Position numbers and translations under genes: made by a program. The notes beneath the pieces were generated by a model that searched no databases, had not been told where the DNA came from, and was given only the letters and a program-made list of their open reading frames with translations. From Mesorhizobium amorphae (GTDB lineage Bacteria; Pseudomonadota; Alphaproteobacteria; Rhizobiales; Rhizobiaceae): 64,000 bases of DNA. Of the stretch, positions 8,362-17,671 are shown one piece after another; position 1 is the first letter of the stretch, and each line of letters opens with the position of its first letter. The DNA lies in the NCBI RefSeq assembly GCF_014843845.1, contig NZ_JHQS01000051.1, positions 1 to 64,000 of the forward strand. The letters run 5' to 3'.

Positions 8362-9687
8362 ATGAGCGAAAACACACCGGTTCCTCCGCTTGTCGTGCGC
8401 GAAAATTTTCAGCTCGACGACCGTATCCGTGGCGTGCCGCCCGGCACCTCCGGGCTGGACAGCAGCCTGGTCGCGTCACAGCGCTGGCATCCGGCCGAGG
8501 GTCGCATGTCGCTGCCGCTGCTGACCCTCGACGAGAGCGCCTTCGCCACCAATCGCGATCTGTTCCTGCGCTATGCGCGTGAGCAGGGTGTCGCGATCGC
8601 GCCGCATGCCAAGACGCCGATGGCGCCGGACCTTGCCCGGTCGCTGGTCGAGGCCGGCGCATGGGGCACGACCGTCGCCGATATCAGGCAGGCCACGGTG
8701 ATCCTGAAAGCTGGGTTGACGCGATTGATCATCGCCAACGAGGTCGGTGGTGCTGGCGGCGCGAACCGGCTGGCGACGCTGGCCAGCGCCTGGCCGAACG
8801 CCGCGCTTCACGTCTTTGCCGACTCGGTCGCCGCCGTGAATGCGCTTGCGGAGGCGTGGCGCGCCAACGCGGCTCTGCCGCCGCTGCGCGTTCTGGTCGA
8901 ACTGGGCGCGGCCAGAGCGGGCGCACGGACCACCGCCGAGGCCGAGGCGATCGCCGACGCGATCACGGCCGCCGGCGGGCGACTGCTGATCGCAGGTGTT
9001 GCAACCTATGAAGGGGCGGCGGCGCAACTCGATCCCGGCCGCACCGACGAGGCGGTGTCGGCGCTGCTGGCGACGACGGCCGACATGTTCCTCAGGCTGC
9101 GCGCCCGCGTCGGCAGCGGTGTGCCGCTGATCGCCACCGCCGGTGGCTCGATCTTCTTCGACAAGGTTGTTGCCGCACTTTCGCCTGTTGTTTCCAGGGA
9201 CGGCAAGGCGACGCTGGTGCTGCGCAGCGGCGCCATCTTCTTCCACGATCATGGCATCTACGACCGCTCGCTCGGCACGCTCGACGCCCGCAACGGCTTT
9301 GCGATCGGCGGCGTCGATGCGTCGGCGCGAAACTCCTTCCGTCCGGCCTTGCGCGTCTGGGCCGAAGTGCTGTCGCGGCCGGAAGCGGGGCTCGCCATCT
9401 GTGGCATGGGCATGCGCGACGTTTCGTTCGACCAGGGTTTTGCGACGCCGCTGACGGTTTTCCGCGACGGCAAGCCGCTGCCTGCACAGGCGAGGTTCGC
9501 CGAAGTCTTCAAGCTCAATGACCAGCACGCCTTCCTGTCGCTGGCACCCAGCGCCGATATCGCCGTCGGTGACGTCATCGAATTCGGCATCTCGCACCCC
9601 TGCACCTGCCTCGACCGCTACCGCGTGATCTTTGGTGTCGACGAGAGCGGGCACGTCCGCCACGCCTTTCCAACCTATTTCGGCTGA
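8362..9687 (+). CDS. PLP-dependent D-threonine aldolase/D-serine dehydratase-like protein
   Basis: 441 residues. The N-terminal alanine-racemase-fold barrel contains APHAKTPMAP, where the lysine should hold pyridoxal phosphate. The C-terminal D-serine-dehydratase-like domain ends with SHPCTCLDRYRVI, the His/Cys pair used as metal ligands in this family. Family members cleave or deaminate D-3-hydroxyamino acids, or act as broader amino-acid deaminases. A RidA protein encoded 36 bases downstream would remove the reactive enamine or imine a deaminase produces, so a dehydratase/deaminase reaction is favoured over an aldolase. Substrate unknown. Confidence 0.85.
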   Translation: MSENTPVPPLVVRENFQLDDRIRGVPPGTSGLDSSLVASQRWHPAEGRMSLPLLTLDESAFATNRDLFLRYAREQGVAIAPHAKTPMAPDLARSLVEAGAWGTTVADIRQATVILKAGLTRLIIANEVGGAGGANRLATLASAWPNAALHVFADSVAAVNALAEAWRANAALPPLRVLVELGAARAGARTTAEAEAIADAITAAGGRLLIAGVATYEGAAAQLDPGRTDEAVSALLATTADMFLRLRARVGSGVPLIATAGGSIFFDKVVAALSPVVSRDGKATLVLRSGAIFFHDHGIYDRSLGTLDARNGFAIGGVDASARNSFRPALRVWAEVLSRPEAGLAICGMGMRDVSFDQGFATPLTVFRDGKPLPAQARFAEVFKLNDQHAFLSLAPSADIAVGDVIEFGISHPCTCLDRYRVIFGVDESGHVRHAFPTYFG

Positions 9688-9723
9688 CCAGGCCCCCAAA
9701 AGAGAACCTCGAAAGGATCCGAC

Positions 9724-10068
9724 ATGATCAAGTACTTCCAGTCCGGCTCGCGCATGTCGCAGGCCGTCGTCTATGCCGGCCTCGTGCACATAGCGGGACA
9801 GGTGGCCGACGACCGCAAGGCCGGCATCGAGAGCCAGACCAGTGACGTGCTGGCCAAGGTCGAGGCGCTGCTGGCCGAGGCCGGCAGCAGCAAGTCGAAG
9901 CTCGTCGCGGTCAACATCTTCCTGCCGCAGATCGGCGACTTCGAAGCCATGAACAGTATCTACGACGCCTGGGTCGATCCTGAGCGCCTGCCGGCTCGCG
10001 CCTGCGTCGAGGCGCGCCTTGCCGATCCCGATTTGCGCATCGAGGTCACCGCGGTCGCGGCGGTCTGA
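9724..10068 (+). CDS. RidA/YjgF-family enamine/imine deaminase
   Basis: 114 residues, the usual RidA size, with a ribosome site AAAGGATCC. The catalytic arginine is kept in PARACVEARLA, after YAGLVHIAGQV typical of the family. These cytosolic trimers hydrolyse reactive 2-aminoacrylate-type intermediates. Its place between a PLP enzyme and a deacylase suggests a dedicated pathway member, not the housekeeping RidA. Confidence 0.9.
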   Translation: MIKYFQSGSRMSQAVVYAGLVHIAGQVADDRKAGIESQTSDVLAKVEALLAEAGSSKSKLVAVNIFLPQIGDFEAMNSIYDAWVDPERLPARACVEARLADPDLRIEVTAVAAV

Positions 10069-10072
10069 GGTC

Positions 10073-11083
10073 ATGCATACCGGCCTCGTCCACACGCTCG
10101 ACTTCGACCGCGACGGTAAGATGCTCGGTCACCTCAGCATCCCGTTCTCGATCGACCGTTCGCCCTATTTCCAGATCAAGGTGCCGATCTGCCTGATCCG
10201 CAACGGCGAAGGCCCGTCGCTGCTGCTGATGGCCGGCAATCACGGCGACGAATATGAGGGCGAGTTGTCGCTGGCGAAGCTGGTGCGCAGGCTCGACCCG
10301 AAGCAGATCAAGGGTCGCATCACCATCCTGCCGATGGCGAATACGCCGGCGGTGATGGCCGCCAAGCGCTGCTCGCCGCTCGACGGCGGCAATCTCAACC
10401 GCGCCTTTCCGGGCGATCCCTCTGGGACGCCGACCAGCCGGCTCGCCAATTTCCTGGAGGCGGATTTGTTCCCCCGCCACGATGTCGTCTTCGACATCCA
10501 TTCGGGCGGCACGTCGATGGAGCACCTGCCGACCGCGCTGGTCGAGCGCAACAGTGATCCAGAACGCCACCGGCGCGGCGTCGAGCTGATGCACACGCTC
10601 GGCATGCCGTTTGGCTTCGTCGCCGACAACGGCCCCGCGTCACCGACCTCGATGGGCGCAGCGCGCCGGGCCGGCGCCACCGGCATCAGCGGCGAGTTCG
10701 GCGGCGGTGGCACCGCCACAGTCGATTCGATGGCGCTCACTGCCCGCGCGTTGGACAGCCTGATGGTTGCGCTCGGCGTGGTCGAGGCGCCGGTCCTGGC
10801 CCCAGAGGCCGAGTCCGCGGCACCGACGCGGCTGCTTTCGCTGTCCCGGCACAGCCAGGGCATCTATGCCACGCGCCGCGGCTGGTTCGAGCCGGCAGTC
10901 AGGCTCGGCGATAATGTGACTTCAGGACAATTGGCCGGCTGGTATCACGATCTCGAGCGGCTCGATCTGGCCGAGGAAGCCCTGCACTTCGCCGAAGGCG
11001 GCATCGTGCTGTCGCGTCGGCTGCATACGATGTGCGAGGCGGGGGACTGTCTCGTGCAAGTCGCCGAGCCGGTCGAGGACTGA
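10073..11083 (+). CDS. AstE/AspA-type zinc deacylase (N-acetyl-diaminobutyrate deacetylase-like)
   Basis: 336 residues of the succinylglutamate desuccinylase/aspartoacylase (M14-like) family. NHGDEYEGE supplies the zinc His and Glu, and VFDIHSGG a further zinc His; LDGGNLNRAFPGD is the usual substrate loop. The start ATG 10073 sits after GAGG and only four bases after the RidA stop. The closest functional models remove acyl groups from amino acids such as N-acetyl-2,4-diaminobutyrate. With the PLP enzyme and RidA it suggests breakdown of an N-acylated amino compound. Confidence 0.85.
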   Translation: MHTGLVHTLDFDRDGKMLGHLSIPFSIDRSPYFQIKVPICLIRNGEGPSLLLMAGNHGDEYEGELSLAKLVRRLDPKQIKGRITILPMANTPAVMAAKRCSPLDGGNLNRAFPGDPSGTPTSRLANFLEADLFPRHDVVFDIHSGGTSMEHLPTALVERNSDPERHRRGVELMHTLGMPFGFVADNGPASPTSMGAARRAGATGISGEFGGGGTATVDSMALTARALDSLMVALGVVEAPVLAPEAESAAPTRLLSLSRHSQGIYATRRGWFEPAVRLGDNVTSGQLAGWYHDLERLDLAEEALHFAEGGIVLSRRLHTMCEAGDCLVQVAEPVED

Positions 11084-11121
11084 CAATGAAGCTGCGACAG
11101 GATCAGGACTGAGGATATTTC

Positions 11122-12300
11122 ATGCAGCTTTCGATGTGGGCCTATCCCTGGGACATCCAGGATCTCGGCCTGGAGACGGTCGAACGCGACCTCGCGGAAC
11201 GCGCCGGGCTCAACATGATCAGCCTGGCGACCTCCTATCATGCCGGCCGCTTCCTGCAGCCGCGCAGCCCGCGCCGGAAAGCCTATTTCCCGGAGGACGG
11301 CACCATCTATTTCAAACCGACGGCCGCGCGCTGGACGAGCCTCGCCATCCAGCCCAAGGTGGCCGATGTGATCACGCAAAGCGGCGACGTGCTCGGCAAC
11401 CTTGTCCGCCGGCGCGACGCTGGCGGGCTCGGGGTTTCGTGCTGGACCGTCTGCTTGCACAATACGCGCCTTGGCATGCTGCATCCGCAGGCCGTGACCC
11501 GCAACGCCTTCGGCGATGCCAATTACTACAATCTCTGTCCCTCGCATCCGGATGCGCGCGCCTATGTCCGCGCATTGGTCGCCGATATCTCGCATGGCTA
11601 CAGGCCGGACCGGATCGAGCTCGAAAGTCCGTCCTTCATGGGTTTTGCGCATGAATACCATCACGAGAAGGATGGCGTCGGGCTGACGCCGGAAGACGAC
11701 TTTCTGCTGTCGCTGTGTTTTTGTCCCGCCTGCCTCGCCCGCGCGGCTCAGGCCGGGATCGACGGCGAGGCGCCGCGCAAATTGGTCAGGCAATGGATCG
11801 CCGAGACCTGCGAGCGCGCCGTGCCGGAACGGCGCTTCGCCGATTTTCCCGCCGGCGGTCTCGATGTCTTTCTCCCGTGGCCGGAGTTGTACGCCTATCT
11901 CATCTGGCGGTTCGAGCCGGTGACCAGCCTGGTTGCGGAACTGCGCGAAGCCGCACACCCCGGGACGCGTGTCGTCATCATCGACCTGAAAGACGGCTGG
12001 CTCGGTGGCTGCGATCTGGAAGCACTCGGCAAGGTCTGCGACGGCGCGATCCTGTGCGCCTACGACATGCAGGCCGGCGATGTCGCAAACCTGATAGCGG
12101 CCGGTCGCGCGGCACTCGGACCTGAAAAATTCCTTGGTACAGGCTATCGCCTCTTCTATCCGGAGATGGCCGGCCCCGAAGTGCTCGCCGCCAAAGTGAA
12201 GCCGGCGAAAGCGCCTGATATCGATGGCATCAATTTCTACAATTACGGCCTTGTTCCGGCGGCGCGGCTCGACTGGATAGGGGCAGCATTGTCTGCTTGA
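11122..12300 (+). CDS. Unrecognised protein, probable beta/alpha-barrel
   Basis: I do not recognise this 392-residue protein with confidence. It has no signal peptide or membrane helix. Alternating segments such as RIELESPSFMGF, RVVIIDLKDGWLGG and IDGINFYNYGL look like strands of a sugar-hydrolase-type barrel. CFCPACLARA around residue 200 could bind a metal. HEYHHEKD is another cluster of possible ligands. It follows the deacylase by 38 bases with a GAGGA site before ATG 11122, so it is probably the last gene of this small operon. Confidence 0.7.
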   Translation: MQLSMWAYPWDIQDLGLETVERDLAERAGLNMISLATSYHAGRFLQPRSPRRKAYFPEDGTIYFKPTAARWTSLAIQPKVADVITQSGDVLGNLVRRRDAGGLGVSCWTVCLHNTRLGMLHPQAVTRNAFGDANYYNLCPSHPDARAYVRALVADISHGYRPDRIELESPSFMGFAHEYHHEKDGVGLTPEDDFLLSLCFCPACLARAAQAGIDGEAPRKLVRQWIAETCERAVPERRFADFPAGGLDVFLPWPELYAYLIWRFEPVTSLVAELREAAHPGTRVVIIDLKDGWLGGCDLEALGKVCDGAILCAYDMQAGDVANLIAAGRAALGPEKFLGTGYRLFYPEMAGPEVLAAKVKPAKAPDIDGINFYNYGLVPAARLDWIGAALSA

Positions 12301-12459
12301 GCACGCCGACACGGCCAGCGTCGGTGCGGGCGATCGGGAACGCCTGCGATGGCGCCCGATGGGTGCGCCGGTGCGGTTTCTCGCCGCGGCTCCGACACCA
12401 GGCAGGAACGATCTGCGGGTTGATGCATTTTGCCCTTGGCCAATCACCCGAGGGGATCC

Positions 12460-13521
12460 ATGCGAATTGCTCATGTCGCGCCGCTTTACGAGTCGGTTCC
12501 GCCCAGGCTTTATGGCGGCACCGAGCGCATCGTTTCCTACCTGACCGAGGCGCTGGTCGATCTCGGCCATGAGGTGACGCTGTTCGCCAGCGGCGACAGC
12601 CGGACCTCGGCGAAGCTGGTGCCCGGGCGCGAATGCGCGCTTCGGCTTGATCCGCGCCCGAAGAAATCCGAAGTGGCGGCGCATCTTGCGATGCTGGCGG
12701 AGGTGCGGGAGCGGGCTGACCAGTTCGATGTCATTCATTTCCACCTCAGCCACTTCCTGCATTTTCCCTTCTTCCAGGATATGGCGGAGCGAACGGTGAC
12801 GACACCGCATGGCAGGCTGGATTATGTCGATCTGGCGCCCGCCTATCGGCGCTTCCCGCGCTTTCCGATGATTTCCATCTCGCATAGCCAAAGGGGAGGG
12901 CTAGCCGACGCCAACTGGCTGGCGACGATCCAGCACGGGCTGCCGGTCGATATCTACCAGCCGATTTTTGAGACGGAGGCTGAAGAGCCTTACCTTGCCT
13001 TCCTCGGCCGGCTTTCGCGCGACAAGCGGCCGGACCGCGCCATCGAGATCGCCAGTCGTTCGGGGTTGAAGCTGAAGCTTGCGGCCAAGATCGGCGACGA
13101 CGACCGCGCCTATTTCCACGAGGTGGTCGAGCCGCTGATCGACGGCGACCGCGTCGACTATGTCGGCGAGATCGCCGAAGGTGAGAAGGCTGAATTCCTC
13201 GGCAGGGCTGCCGGCCTGCTATTTCCCATCGACTGGCCGGAGCCATTCGGTCTTGCGCCGATCGAGGCGATGGCCTGCGGCACGCCGTCGATCGCCTGGA
13301 ACTGCGGCGCCTTGCCGGAGATCATCGACCAGGGCGTGACCGGCTTTGTCGTCAATTCCATGGACGAGGCGGTGGCGGCAGTGCCAGCACTGCTTCAACT
13401 CGACAGGCGAAAGGTGAGGGCCGCCTTCGAAAAGCGGTTTTCCGCGCAGAGAATGGCCCGCGACTATGTAGCCGCCTATATGCGTCTGCTCGCCGGCTCA
13501 ACCGAAGCGAAGGCCTCGTGA
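12460..13521 (+). CDS. Family 4 glycosyltransferase
   Basis: 353 residues from ATG 12460 with GAGGGG five bases upstream. N-terminal PPRLYGGTERIVSYL is a GT4 acceptor-side motif. LGRLSRDKRPDRAIEIA starts the donor domain, and EPFGLAPIEAMACGTPSIAW is the E-x7-E motif of retaining GT-B enzymes. No membrane segment is seen, so it acts in the cytosol or at the membrane surface. Next to a debranching-type glycosidase and trehalose genes it may work on an alpha-glucan or a glucosyl compatible solute; that role is inferred. Confidence 0.88.
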   Translation: MRIAHVAPLYESVPPRLYGGTERIVSYLTEALVDLGHEVTLFASGDSRTSAKLVPGRECALRLDPRPKKSEVAAHLAMLAEVRERADQFDVIHFHLSHFLHFPFFQDMAERTVTTPHGRLDYVDLAPAYRRFPRFPMISISHSQRGGLADANWLATIQHGLPVDIYQPIFETEAEEPYLAFLGRLSRDKRPDRAIEIASRSGLKLKLAAKIGDDDRAYFHEVVEPLIDGDRVDYVGEIAEGEKAEFLGRAAGLLFPIDWPEPFGLAPIEAMACGTPSIAWNCGALPEIIDQGVTGFVVNSMDEAVAAVPALLQLDRRKVRAAFEKRFSAQRMARDYVAAYMRLLAGSTEAKAS

Positions 13522-13572
13522 GCGATAGCGCTTGACCTGGGGCGTGGGGAGCAAACAGGAAAGATGTGACGG

Positions 13573-15735
13573 ATGACAGAGCTCGACGAGCGCAAGCTTG
13601 ATCCCGCCGTGGCCCTTGCCTCCCTTGACGAGACCGCGCCACGCGAGCCGCATCGGCTGTTCGCGCTTAAGCAGGGTGATTGTTTTGCCGTCACCGATGC
13701 CTATGGCGATATCAGAGGCGCCGGCGACGGGTTCTTCCGCGACGACACGCGCGTGCTCTCGGAATTCCGGCTGACGGTCGGCGGCAGGCGGACATCGCTG
13801 CTCGGCGCCTCGCTCAGCCAGGACAATGTGCTGTTCACCAGCAACCTCACCAACCTGCCAATCCAGAGTGTCGGCGGTCGCGACATTCCGCAGGGCGCGA
13901 TCCATATCGAGCGCGTCAGGCTGTTGTGGCAGGACCGGCTGTTCGAACGCATCACGCTTTCCAATTACAGCCAGGAAACCTCGGCCATTCGCGTTTCGCT
14001 GCATTTTGCCGCCGATTTCCGCGACATGTTCGAAGTGCGCGGCTCGACGAGGCTGAAGCGCGGCATGGCGCATGCGGCCGAGATGGATGCGACATCGGTG
14101 CTGCTTCGCTATGACGGATTGGACGGGCTGGCGCGGTTGTCGGCGATCTCGTTCTCGCAGGCGCCCGATCAACTGACGGAGAGCCGCGCTGATTTCCTGA
14201 TCGCGGTGATCAAGCGCAGCAGCAAGGTGCTCTATATCGAGGTCGGTCCGGAGGCGGCGGCCCCCCCCGACCGCGATCGCTTCCGCGCCGCCGCGGCGCG
14301 CGCCCGCTTCGGCATGCGGGCCAAGCGCCGCCACGGTGCCACCGTGCACAGTTCGGGTCGCGTCTTCAACGATTGGGTCGAGCGCGCCCGTGCCGATGTG
14401 GCGCTGCTCACCACCGAGCTTGCTACAGGACCCTACCCCTATGCGGGCATCCCCTGGTTTTCGACGGCATTCGGCCGCGATGGCGTCATCTCGGCGCTGC
14501 AGATGCTGTGGCTCAACCCCGGCCTGGCGCGGGGCGTGCTTGCCTTTCTCGCCCAGCACCAGGCGACGGAGACCTCGCCGTTCAGCGACTCGCAGCCGGG
14601 CAAGATCATGCACGAGACCCGCAAAGGCGAAATGGCGGCGCTGCGCGAGCTTCCCTTCGGCCGCTACTATGGCGGCGTCGACACGACGCCGCTCTACATC
14701 CATCTCGCCTGCGCCTATGCGGACCGTACGGGCGACATGGACTTCATCGACAGGCTGTGGCCGTCGCTCACTGCCGCCGCCGAATGGACGGAGGAGGCGA
14801 GCCGGGCGACCGGCTTCGTCACCTATCAGCGCGCCGCCGAATCCGGCCTCGCCAACCAGGGTTGGAAGGACAGTTTCGACTCGGTCTTCCACGCCGACGG
14901 CCGCATTCCCAAAGGCCCGATCGCGCTGGTCGAAGTGCAGGGCTATGTCTTTGCCGCCTTCCGCGGCCTGGCGGCACTGGCGCGCCGCCGAGGCGGATAC
15001 GCACAGGCCGAGCATTGGGAGAGCCGCGCCGAAGAGATGCGGATCGCCGTGGAGCGTGACTTCTGGCTGGACGATCTCGGCTTTTACGCCCTTGCTATCG
15101 ACGGCGCCGGCGAGCCCTGCAAGGTGCGGACCTCGAATGCCGGGCATCTCCTCTTCGTCGGGCTTCCCGAACCGGCGCGGGCGCAGATGGTAGCCGATCA
15201 GCTTTTGTCCGCGTCCTTCCATTCGGGCTGGGGGCTGCGGACGCTCGCCGACGATGCCGTGTTGTTCAATCCGATGTCCTATCACAACGGGTCGATCTGG
15301 CCACATGACACCGCCATCTGCGGCGTCGGCCTCGCCCGCTATGGCGAACGCGAAAGCGTGGTCCGGCTGATGAGCGGCACATTCGAGTCCGCCGTGCATT
15401 TCAACATGCGGCTGCCGGAACTGTTCTGCGGCTTTACCCGCTCGCCAGGCGAGGCGCCGATCGCCTATCCGGTCGCCTGCCTGCCGCAAGCCTGGTCGGC
15501 GGGCTCGGCCTTCATGCTGATGCAGGCCTGTCTCGGCCTGGAGATCGACGGCTGGGATGGCCAAATCCGGGTGACACGGCCAAGGCTGCCAATCGGTATC
15601 GACACGCTCACGCTCCGGCATCTGAATGTCGGCGACAGGGCGGTCGACCTGACCTTCCAGCGCGTCGGCGACCGGGTCGTCGCCTTTCTCGCCGATCGCC
15701 ATGAAGGTTTGGTGCCGCTGATCGTCAGGACGTAG
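13573..15735 (+). CDS. Glycogen-debranching/amylo-alpha-1,6-glucosidase-like protein
   Basis: 720 residues. The first ~200 match the GDE_N_bis-type beta domain (GDGFFRDDTRVLSEF, LFERITLSNYS). The rest is an (alpha/alpha)6 barrel like amylo-alpha-1,6-glucosidase/GH63: PWFSTAFGRDGVISALQ, GGVDTTPLYI, ANQGWKDSFDS and NPMSYHNGSIWPHD carry the likely acidic catalytic residues. In bacteria this architecture is often placed beside glycosyltransferase and trehalose genes. It probably trims an alpha-glucan or glucoside in the cytosol; no export signal is visible. The start ATG 13573 has only a weak ribosome site (AGGAAAGATG upstream). Confidence 0.88.
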   Translation: MTELDERKLDPAVALASLDETAPREPHRLFALKQGDCFAVTDAYGDIRGAGDGFFRDDTRVLSEFRLTVGGRRTSLLGASLSQDNVLFTSNLTNLPIQSVGGRDIPQGAIHIERVRLLWQDRLFERITLSNYSQETSAIRVSLHFAADFRDMFEVRGSTRLKRGMAHAAEMDATSVLLRYDGLDGLARLSAISFSQAPDQLTESRADFLIAVIKRSSKVLYIEVGPEAAAPPDRDRFRAAAARARFGMRAKRRHGATVHSSGRVFNDWVERARADVALLTTELATGPYPYAGIPWFSTAFGRDGVISALQMLWLNPGLARGVLAFLAQHQATETSPFSDSQPGKIMHETRKGEMAALRELPFGRYYGGVDTTPLYIHLACAYADRTGDMDFIDRLWPSLTAAAEWTEEASRATGFVTYQRAAESGLANQGWKDSFDSVFHADGRIPKGPIALVEVQGYVFAAFRGLAALARRRGGYAQAEHWESRAEEMRIAVERDFWLDDLGFYALAIDGAGEPCKVRTSNAGHLLFVGLPEPARAQMVADQLLSASFHSGWGLRTLADDAVLFNPMSYHNGSIWPHDTAICGVGLARYGERESVVRLMSGTFESAVHFNMRLPELFCGFTRSPGEAPIAYPVACLPQAWSAGSAFMLMQACLGLEIDGWDGQIRVTRPRLPIGIDTLTLRHLNVGDRAVDLTFQRVGDRVVAFLADRHEGLVPLIVRT

Positions 15736-15883
15736 GCGGGATCGGAAAATATCGGAACCGATGGGCCGTTTGTGCGTTGCACAACCGTACCGCCTTATGG
15801 CGACCTGTCGCCGGCGACCGGCGGTGGAAATCGAAACAAGAAGAATGAGGCCTGCTACAGGGCCGGTGGCAAGTTGGCGTTCA

Positions 15884-17671
15884 ATGACTGATTATGGCAG
15901 CGACTTTCTGTGGATTCTGATCCTGGCAAGTCTCGGACTTTCCGCTCTCGCGGTGTTTTTCTCGATATCCCGAAGGCATCGCGACAACACACCAGTCGTC
16001 CACAGCGCAGGCGAGGACGTCGCTTCTGAAGCGGCGCGCAAGGTGCTAAGGGAAATCGAAAAGAACGGTCAGTCTGTCGATGCGGCGCTGGTCACCTGGT
16101 CGCCCGAAACCTTGCGCAAGATTCTTCACGAGGACCTGCCGGAGGCGCAGGTTATCGTGGTTTCGAACCGCGAACCCTATATCCACAACGTCAAGGGTGA
16201 TGGCGTCGAGCTGGTGGTGCCGGCCAGCGGACTGGTCTCGGCACTGGAGCCGATTACTCGCGCTTGCAGCGGAACCTGGATCGCCTATGGGGGCGGGACG
16301 GCGGACCGCCAGATGGTCGACGAGGACGACCGGGTGCAGGTGCCGCCCGGCAATCCCTCCTACGCCTTGCGCAGGGTCTGGCTGACGGAGGAGGAATATC
16401 AGGGCTACTATCTGGGCTTTGCCAATGAGGGCCTGTGGCCGCTCTGCCATATCGCCTTCACCCGGCCGATCTTTCGCGCCTCCGACTGGGAGGCCTATGA
16501 GGCCGTCAACCGCAAGTTCGCCGACACGGTGGTCGCCGAAGCGCGCAACGAACGACCGATCGTGCTGGTCCAGGATTACCATTTCGCGCTGCTGCCGCGC
16601 ATGATCCGCGAACGGCTGCCCGAAGCGATCGTCATCACCTTCTGGCACATCCCTTGGCCGAATTCGGAAGTGTTCAGCATCTGCCCATGGCGCGAACGCA
16701 TCCTCGACGGGCTGCTCGGCAGCTCGATCATCGGCTTCCACACTCAGTTTCATGCCAACAATTTCACCGAAAGCGTCGATCGCTTCCTCGAAAGCCGCAT
16801 CGAGCGGGCAGATGCGGCCATCTCCTATGGCGGCCAGACAACGCTGGTGCATGCCTACCCCATCTCCATAGAATGGCCGGCGGAACTTCTGGCAAAACTG
16901 CCTGATGTCGATGCATCCCGCACCAGCCTGCGCGAGCGGTTCGGACTGAAAGCGGACGTCAAGCTGTGCGTCGGCGTCGAACGCCTCGATTACACCAAGG
17001 GCATTCTCGACCGTTTCCAGGCGCTGGAAGAATTGTTTATTCGGTATCCCGAATGGGTTGGGAAGCTGGTTCTCCTGCAGATCGCGGCACCCAGCCGCGG
17101 TACGCTGCCTGCCTACAAGCAACTCCACGATGAATGCCATCGCTATGCCGAAGAACTCAACCAGCGCTATGGCAGCAAAGGCTACAAGCCGGTGGTTATG
17201 GTGGCCGAGCATCACTCGCAGGAACAGGTCTACGAGATCTATCGCGCCGCCGACATCTGCATGGTCACCAGCCTGCATGACGGCATGAACCTCGTCGCCA
17301 AGGAGTTCGTCGCGGCGCGCGACGACGAACAGGGTGTGCTGATGCTCAGCACGTTTGCCGGGGCCTCGCGAGAACTGCTGGAGGCACTGATCGTCAATCC
17401 CTACGATCCGGCAATGATGAGCGAGGCGCTGTTGCAGGCGCTGACCATGACGCCCGAGGAGCAGCGGCAGCGCATGCGCCCGATGCGCGAGATGGTCCGC
17501 GACAACAATGTCTATCGCTGGGCCGGCAGCATGCTCTTGGATGCGGCCCGCCTGCGCAAGCGCAGCGAGCTTGACCGGGTCACCGCCGTCACCGAGCGCT
17601 CGGCGAACCCAAACGTCGACAATGTCGTCTCGATGGTCGAGCGCAGACGCATGGCGGCCGGACTACGATGA
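15884..17671 (+). CDS. otsA: Membrane-anchored trehalose-6-phosphate synthase (GT20)
   Basis: About 595 residues. The N terminus (FLWILILASLGLSALAVFF) is one transmembrane helix, followed by a linker of about 60 residues and then a full OtsA-like GT20 domain: IVVSNREPYI, VQDYHFALLP, FWHIPWPNSEVF, VERLDYTKGI and SLHDGMNLVAKEFVAAR. It should make trehalose-6-phosphate from UDP-glucose and glucose-6-phosphate. E. coli OtsA is soluble and about 470 residues, so the anchor is unusual. ATG 15884 and ATG 15845 are both possible starts and neither has a strong ribosome site. It overlaps the phosphatase gene by ATGA. Confidence 0.88.
   Translation: MTDYGSDFLWILILASLGLSALAVFFSISRRHRDNTPVVHSAGEDVASEAARKVLREIEKNGQSVDAALVTWSPETLRKILHEDLPEAQVIVVSNREPYIHNVKGDGVELVVPASGLVSALEPITRACSGTWIAYGGGTADRQMVDEDDRVQVPPGNPSYALRRVWLTEEEYQGYYLGFANEGLWPLCHIAFTRPIFRASDWEAYEAVNRKFADTVVAEARNERPIVLVQDYHFALLPRMIRERLPEAIVITFWHIPWPNSEVFSICPWRERILDGLLGSSIIGFHTQFHANNFTESVDRFLESRIERADAAISYGGQTTLVHAYPISIEWPAELLAKLPDVDASRTSLRERFGLKADVKLCVGVERLDYTKGILDRFQALEELFIRYPEWVGKLVLLQIAAPSRGTLPAYKQLHDECHRYAEELNQRYGSKGYKPVVMVAEHHSQEQVYEIYRAADICMVTSLHDGMNLVAKEFVAARDDEQGVLMLSTFAGASRELLEALIVNPYDPAMMSEALLQALTMTPEEQRQRMRPMREMVRDNNVYRWAGSMLLDAARLRKRSELDRVTAVTERSANPNVDNVVSMVERRRMAAGLR

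Noticed and set aside
13498..15702. Minus-strand open frame of 734 codons
   Set aside because: It mirrors the debranching-type gene, whose barrel motifs are clear on the plus strand.
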